Shown here: piece by piece, positions 61,734-64,000 of the stretch
Layout of the letters: each line of letters begins with the position of its first letter
Position numbering within the stretch: the stretch's first letter is position 1
Program-made: the position numbers and the translations under genes
Notes under the pieces: model-generated
What the model was told of the DNA's origin: nothing
Seen by the model: only the letters and a program-made list of their open reading frames with translations
Database searches by the model: none
Assembly (NCBI RefSeq): GCF_028747785.1
Contig: NZ_CP118158.1
Location: 4,526,001 to 4,590,000 of the forward strand
Reading direction: 5' to 3'
DNA: 64,000 bases
Source: Halosimplex aquaticum
GTDB taxonomy: Archaea; Halobacteriota; Halobacteria; Halobacteriales; Haloarculaceae

Positions 61734-62708
61734 ATGGAGTACACCACACTCGGTTCGACCGGCGTCGAGGTCAGCCGCATCTGCCTCGGCTGTATGAGCT
61801 TCGGCGACAGCGACTGGCGCGAGTGGGTTCTCGACGAGGAGGAGGGCATCGAACTCGTCGAACGCGCCCGCGACCTAGGCATCAACTTCTTCGATACCGC
61901 GAACATGTACTCCCGGGGCGAGTCCGAGCGCGTCCTCGGGAAGGCCCTGGAGGGCCACCGCGAGGAGAGCGTCGTCGCGACGAAGGGGTTCTTCCAGATG
62001 GACGACGAGGACCCCAACTCCGGCGGGCTCTCGCGGAAGGCCATCGAGCAGGAACTCGACAACTCCCTCGAACGGCTGGGCATGGACACTATCGACCTCT
62101 ACCAGATCCACCGCTGGGACGACGACACGCCGATCGAGGAGACCCTGCGCGCGCTGGACGACGCCGTCCGCCGCGAGAAGGTCCGGTACATCGGCGCCTC
62201 CTCGATGTGGACCTACCAGTTCGCCGACGCCCTGCAGACGAGCGATCGCCTCGGGCTGGAGCGGTTCGCCACGATGCAGAACCACTACAACCTGCTCTAC
62301 CGCGAGGAGGAGCGAGAGATGCTCCCCTACTGCCAGCAGGAGGGGGTCGGCGTCATCCCGTGGTCGCCGCTGGCCCGCGGGTACCTCACCCGACCGCACG
62401 AGGAGTACGACGCGACGACCCGCGGCGAGACCGACGACTACGCCCGCGAGCACCCCTACTTCGAGGGCGGCGGCCGCGAGATCAACGAGCGGTGCGAGGA
62501 GTTGGCCGACGAGCACGGCGTCACGATGGCCCAGATCGGGCTGGCGTGGCTGCTCGACCAGGAGTGGGTCGACGCGCCCATCGTCGGCACCACGAGCGTC
62601 GAGCACCTCGAACAGGCCGTCGAGGCGCTGGACATCTCGCTGTCGGACTCCGACGCCGAGTACCTCGAAGAACCGTACGAGCCGGTGCGGGTCTCCGGCC
62701 ACGAGTGA
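61734..62708 (+). CDS. Aldo/keto reductase
   Basis: A 324-residue TIM-barrel reductase. The catalytic tetrad is present: Asp and Tyr in INFFDTANMYSRGESE, Lys in VVATKGFF and His in YQIHRWDDD. The cofactor segment near the C-terminus (APIVGTTSVEHLEQAVEALD) resembles NADPH-binding types. This group is close to sugar-related AKRs (YajO-like). It should reduce an aldehyde or ketone; the substrate is unknown. An isolated gene, with its promoter before 61734. Confidence 0.92.
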   Translation: MEYTTLGSTGVEVSRICLGCMSFGDSDWREWVLDEEEGIELVERARDLGINFFDTANMYSRGESERVLGKALEGHREESVVATKGFFQMDDEDPNSGGLSRKAIEQELDNSLERLGMDTIDLYQIHRWDDDTPIEETLRALDDAVRREKVRYIGASSMWTYQFADALQTSDRLGLERFATMQNHYNLLYREEEREMLPYCQQEGVGVIPWSPLARGYLTRPHEEYDATTRGETDDYAREHPYFEGGGREINERCEELADEHGVTMAQIGLAWLLDQEWVDAPIVGTTSVEHLEQAVEALDISLSDSDAEYLEEPYEPVRVSGHE

Positions 62709-62751
62709 GCCGTCGGTACGACTTTACCGAGGCCGGCCCACGGACGAATCA

Positions 62752-63492
62752 ATGACAGATCCCCGCGACGACGGCGACGGCTCGAATCCGCCGCCAGACG
62801 GCGTGACGGCCGACGAATCCGAGACGGCCGAGCCGGAGGCCGCGAACCCGCGGCCCACGGATTCGACGGCAGACGGGAGGGACGCAGCAAGCACCCGACC
62901 GGCCGACGAGACGGTGTCGGCGGACGCGGATTCGACTCGGTCGTCGACGGAGTCACCCACCGGTCGCGCCGGCGGCGTCGAGTCCGTCGAGACGCCGGGC
63001 GAACCGCGGACGCTCGACCCGACGGTTCGCTACGAGTGGATCGTCGGGCCGCTGATCGGCACCGCAATCATGGCGCTGATCGTCGGAGCGGGGACGTGGG
63101 CAGTCGCTCACGAGTTCCTCCCGCTCGGGCGACTCGAGAGCGCCGCCGCGGTCGCTGTCGGGGTGTTCGTCGTCTTCACGCTCTACGGGATCGTTCGGTC
63201 GATCCTCCTCTACCGCTCCTGGCGCTACGTCGTCCGCGAGGAGTCGCTGTACCTGACCCGCGGCGTCTTCACCACGGTCCAGACGGTCGTCCCCTACGTG
63301 CGGGTCCAGCACATCGACACCCGCCGCTCGGCCTTCGAGCGGGTGCTCGGCCTCTCGACGCTGGTGGTCTACACCGCCGGTTCGCGCGGTGCGGACGTGA
63401 CGATCCCCGGTCTGCAGCCCGACACCGCCGAGGACCTGCAGTCCAGGCTCGAACGACTCGCGATCGCCTCCGAGGACGAAGACGCCGTATGA
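62752..63492 (+). CDS. PH-domain membrane protein (YdbS-like)
   Basis: A 246-residue protein. A long acidic disordered N-terminus (1-85) is followed by two transmembrane helices (IVGPLIGTAIMALIVGAGTW, AAAVAVGVFVVFTLYGIVRS) and a bacterial PH-like domain (YRSWRYVVREESLYLTRGVF, VVPYVRVQHIDTRRSAFER, VVYTAGSRGADVTIPGL). The family (YdbS/DUF304) functions with YdbT in membrane or stress processes, still poorly defined. Its stop overlaps the start of the next gene by four bases. Confidence 0.85.
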   Translation: MTDPRDDGDGSNPPPDGVTADESETAEPEAANPRPTDSTADGRDAASTRPADETVSADADSTRSSTESPTGRAGGVESVETPGEPRTLDPTVRYEWIVGPLIGTAIMALIVGAGTWAVAHEFLPLGRLESAAAVAVGVFVVFTLYGIVRSILLYRSWRYVVREESLYLTRGVFTTVQTVVPYVRVQHIDTRRSAFERVLGLSTLVVYTAGSRGADVTIPGLQPDTAEDLQSRLERLAIASEDEDAV

Positions 63493-64000
63493 GCGAAGAC
63501 GACCGTCCGGCCGACGACGCCGCGACCGACGCGCCGAACGGCAGTCCTCCGACCGGCGACCCGCCCGCCGACGGGACCGGGCGCGAGACGGTCAGCGAGG
63601 CCGCGGCCGAGGAAGCCGAGAGCGCCGGTCCCTCGCCGGCTACGCCGCGGATCGAGGGGCCGCAGAAGCTCCACCTGTTGACCGTCCCTTACCAGATCGC
63701 CCAGCAGGGTATCAGCATCGCCGTCGCGCTGTTCGTCTTCGGCGGGGGCGGCGTCACGGCGCTTTTCAGTTCGGGCCAAAGCCTGCTGGCGATCGGTGCC
63801 GCGGTCGCCGTCTTGCTCGGGATCGGGGCGTTCGTCGGCTACTTCGTCGCCCGCTACCGCCGCTTCGAGTACGAACTCACCGCCGACACCTTCGACATCC
63901 GGTCGGGCGTGCTCTCGCGGCGCAAACGCGAGATCCCGCTGCGGCGCATCCAGAACGTCGACATCAGCCAGAACGTCGTCCAGCGGGCCCTCGGTATCGC
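63489..64000 (+). CDS. PH-domain membrane protein (YdbT-like), cut by window end
   Basis: A second bPH2 protein, incomplete at the right edge. ATG 63489 overlaps the preceding stop. An acidic N-terminus (1-55) precedes two membrane helices and the start of the PH domain (RYRRFEYELTADTFDIRSGV, LSRRKREIPLRRIQNVDIS). YdbT proteins usually have more than one PH domain and additional helices, which lie beyond the window. The two genes form an operon. Confidence 0.85.
   Translation, partial: MSEDDRPADDAATDAPNGSPPTGDPPADGTGRETVSEAAAEEAESAGPSPATPRIEGPQKLHLLTVPYQIAQQGISIAVALFVFGGGGVTALFSSGQSLLAIGAAVAVLLGIGAFVGYFVARYRRFEYELTADTFDIRSGVLSRRKREIPLRRIQNVDISQNVVQRALGI

Noticed and set aside
1-64000. CRISPR arrays
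   Set aside because: I saw no regularly spaced direct repeats of 25-40 bases and no cas gene in the window.

Overview
The window is a stretch of haloarchaeal chromosome. Most genes are GC-rich and encode strongly acidic proteins. Many starts sit 22-30 bases below a TATA-like box with no ribosome binding site, which suggests leaderless transcripts. The gene families are typical of Halobacteria: an archaellin, archaeal S-adenosylmethionine synthetase, PyrB/PyrI, proteasome alpha, RNase P p30 and Pop5, SBDS, and several haloarchaea-only families.

Layout. Bases 1-4640 are core chromosome: an aspartoacylase-family enzyme cut by the window edge, an archaellin, DUF309, a thioesterase, an unknown acidic protein and an HtrA-type protease. 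Bases about 4643-31831 are a composite integrated island. On the left the 5' half of a tRNA-Leu(CAA) gene stops at the anticodon loop, followed at once by a tyrosine integrase. On the right lies the 5' half of a tRNA-Ser(UGA)-like gene on the opposite strand, next to the C-terminal remnant of a sugar dehydrogenase. Inside are replication-like genes (a 940-residue helicase-type ATPase, two large OB-fold proteins, one with a TFIIS zinc ribbon), a DUF234 ATPase, a wHTH/PIN pair, a twice-broken nucleotidyltransferase gene, an accessory UPF0212 protein, two decayed TnpB genes, two near-identical IS5-family elements, an IS1595-type element and an IS66 element.

The island's right end holds a markedly AT-rich two-gene module (26567-31232): an AAA-type ATPase and a partner of unknown function. 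Its AT content and its packing among mobile elements fit an imported, possibly defensive, system. Both genes are damaged. The ATPase has lost its start to the IS1595-type element. The partner is split by the IS66 element, which carries a perfect 8-base target duplication, and also has a one-base frameshift. Removing the element, one duplication and one base gives an uninterrupted frame of exactly 362 codons.

Bases 31876-64000 are core chromosome again: DUF2064, an extracellular metallopeptidase, DUF5804, ThiI, S-adenosylmethionine synthetase, CYTH and SGNH enzymes; a mannonate dehydratase/SMP-30 pair for sugar-acid breakdown; an F420-type oxidoreductase; FKBP; two Nudix enzymes; a RecA-fold protein without a P-loop beside a MinD-like ATPase; the pyrBI operon; a 25-residue membrane microprotein; the RNase P-proteasome-SBDS cluster (without exosome genes); an ABC exporter operon in which one permease is fused to a PrsW-type protease; an aldo/keto reductase; and two PH-domain membrane proteins, the last cut by the window edge.
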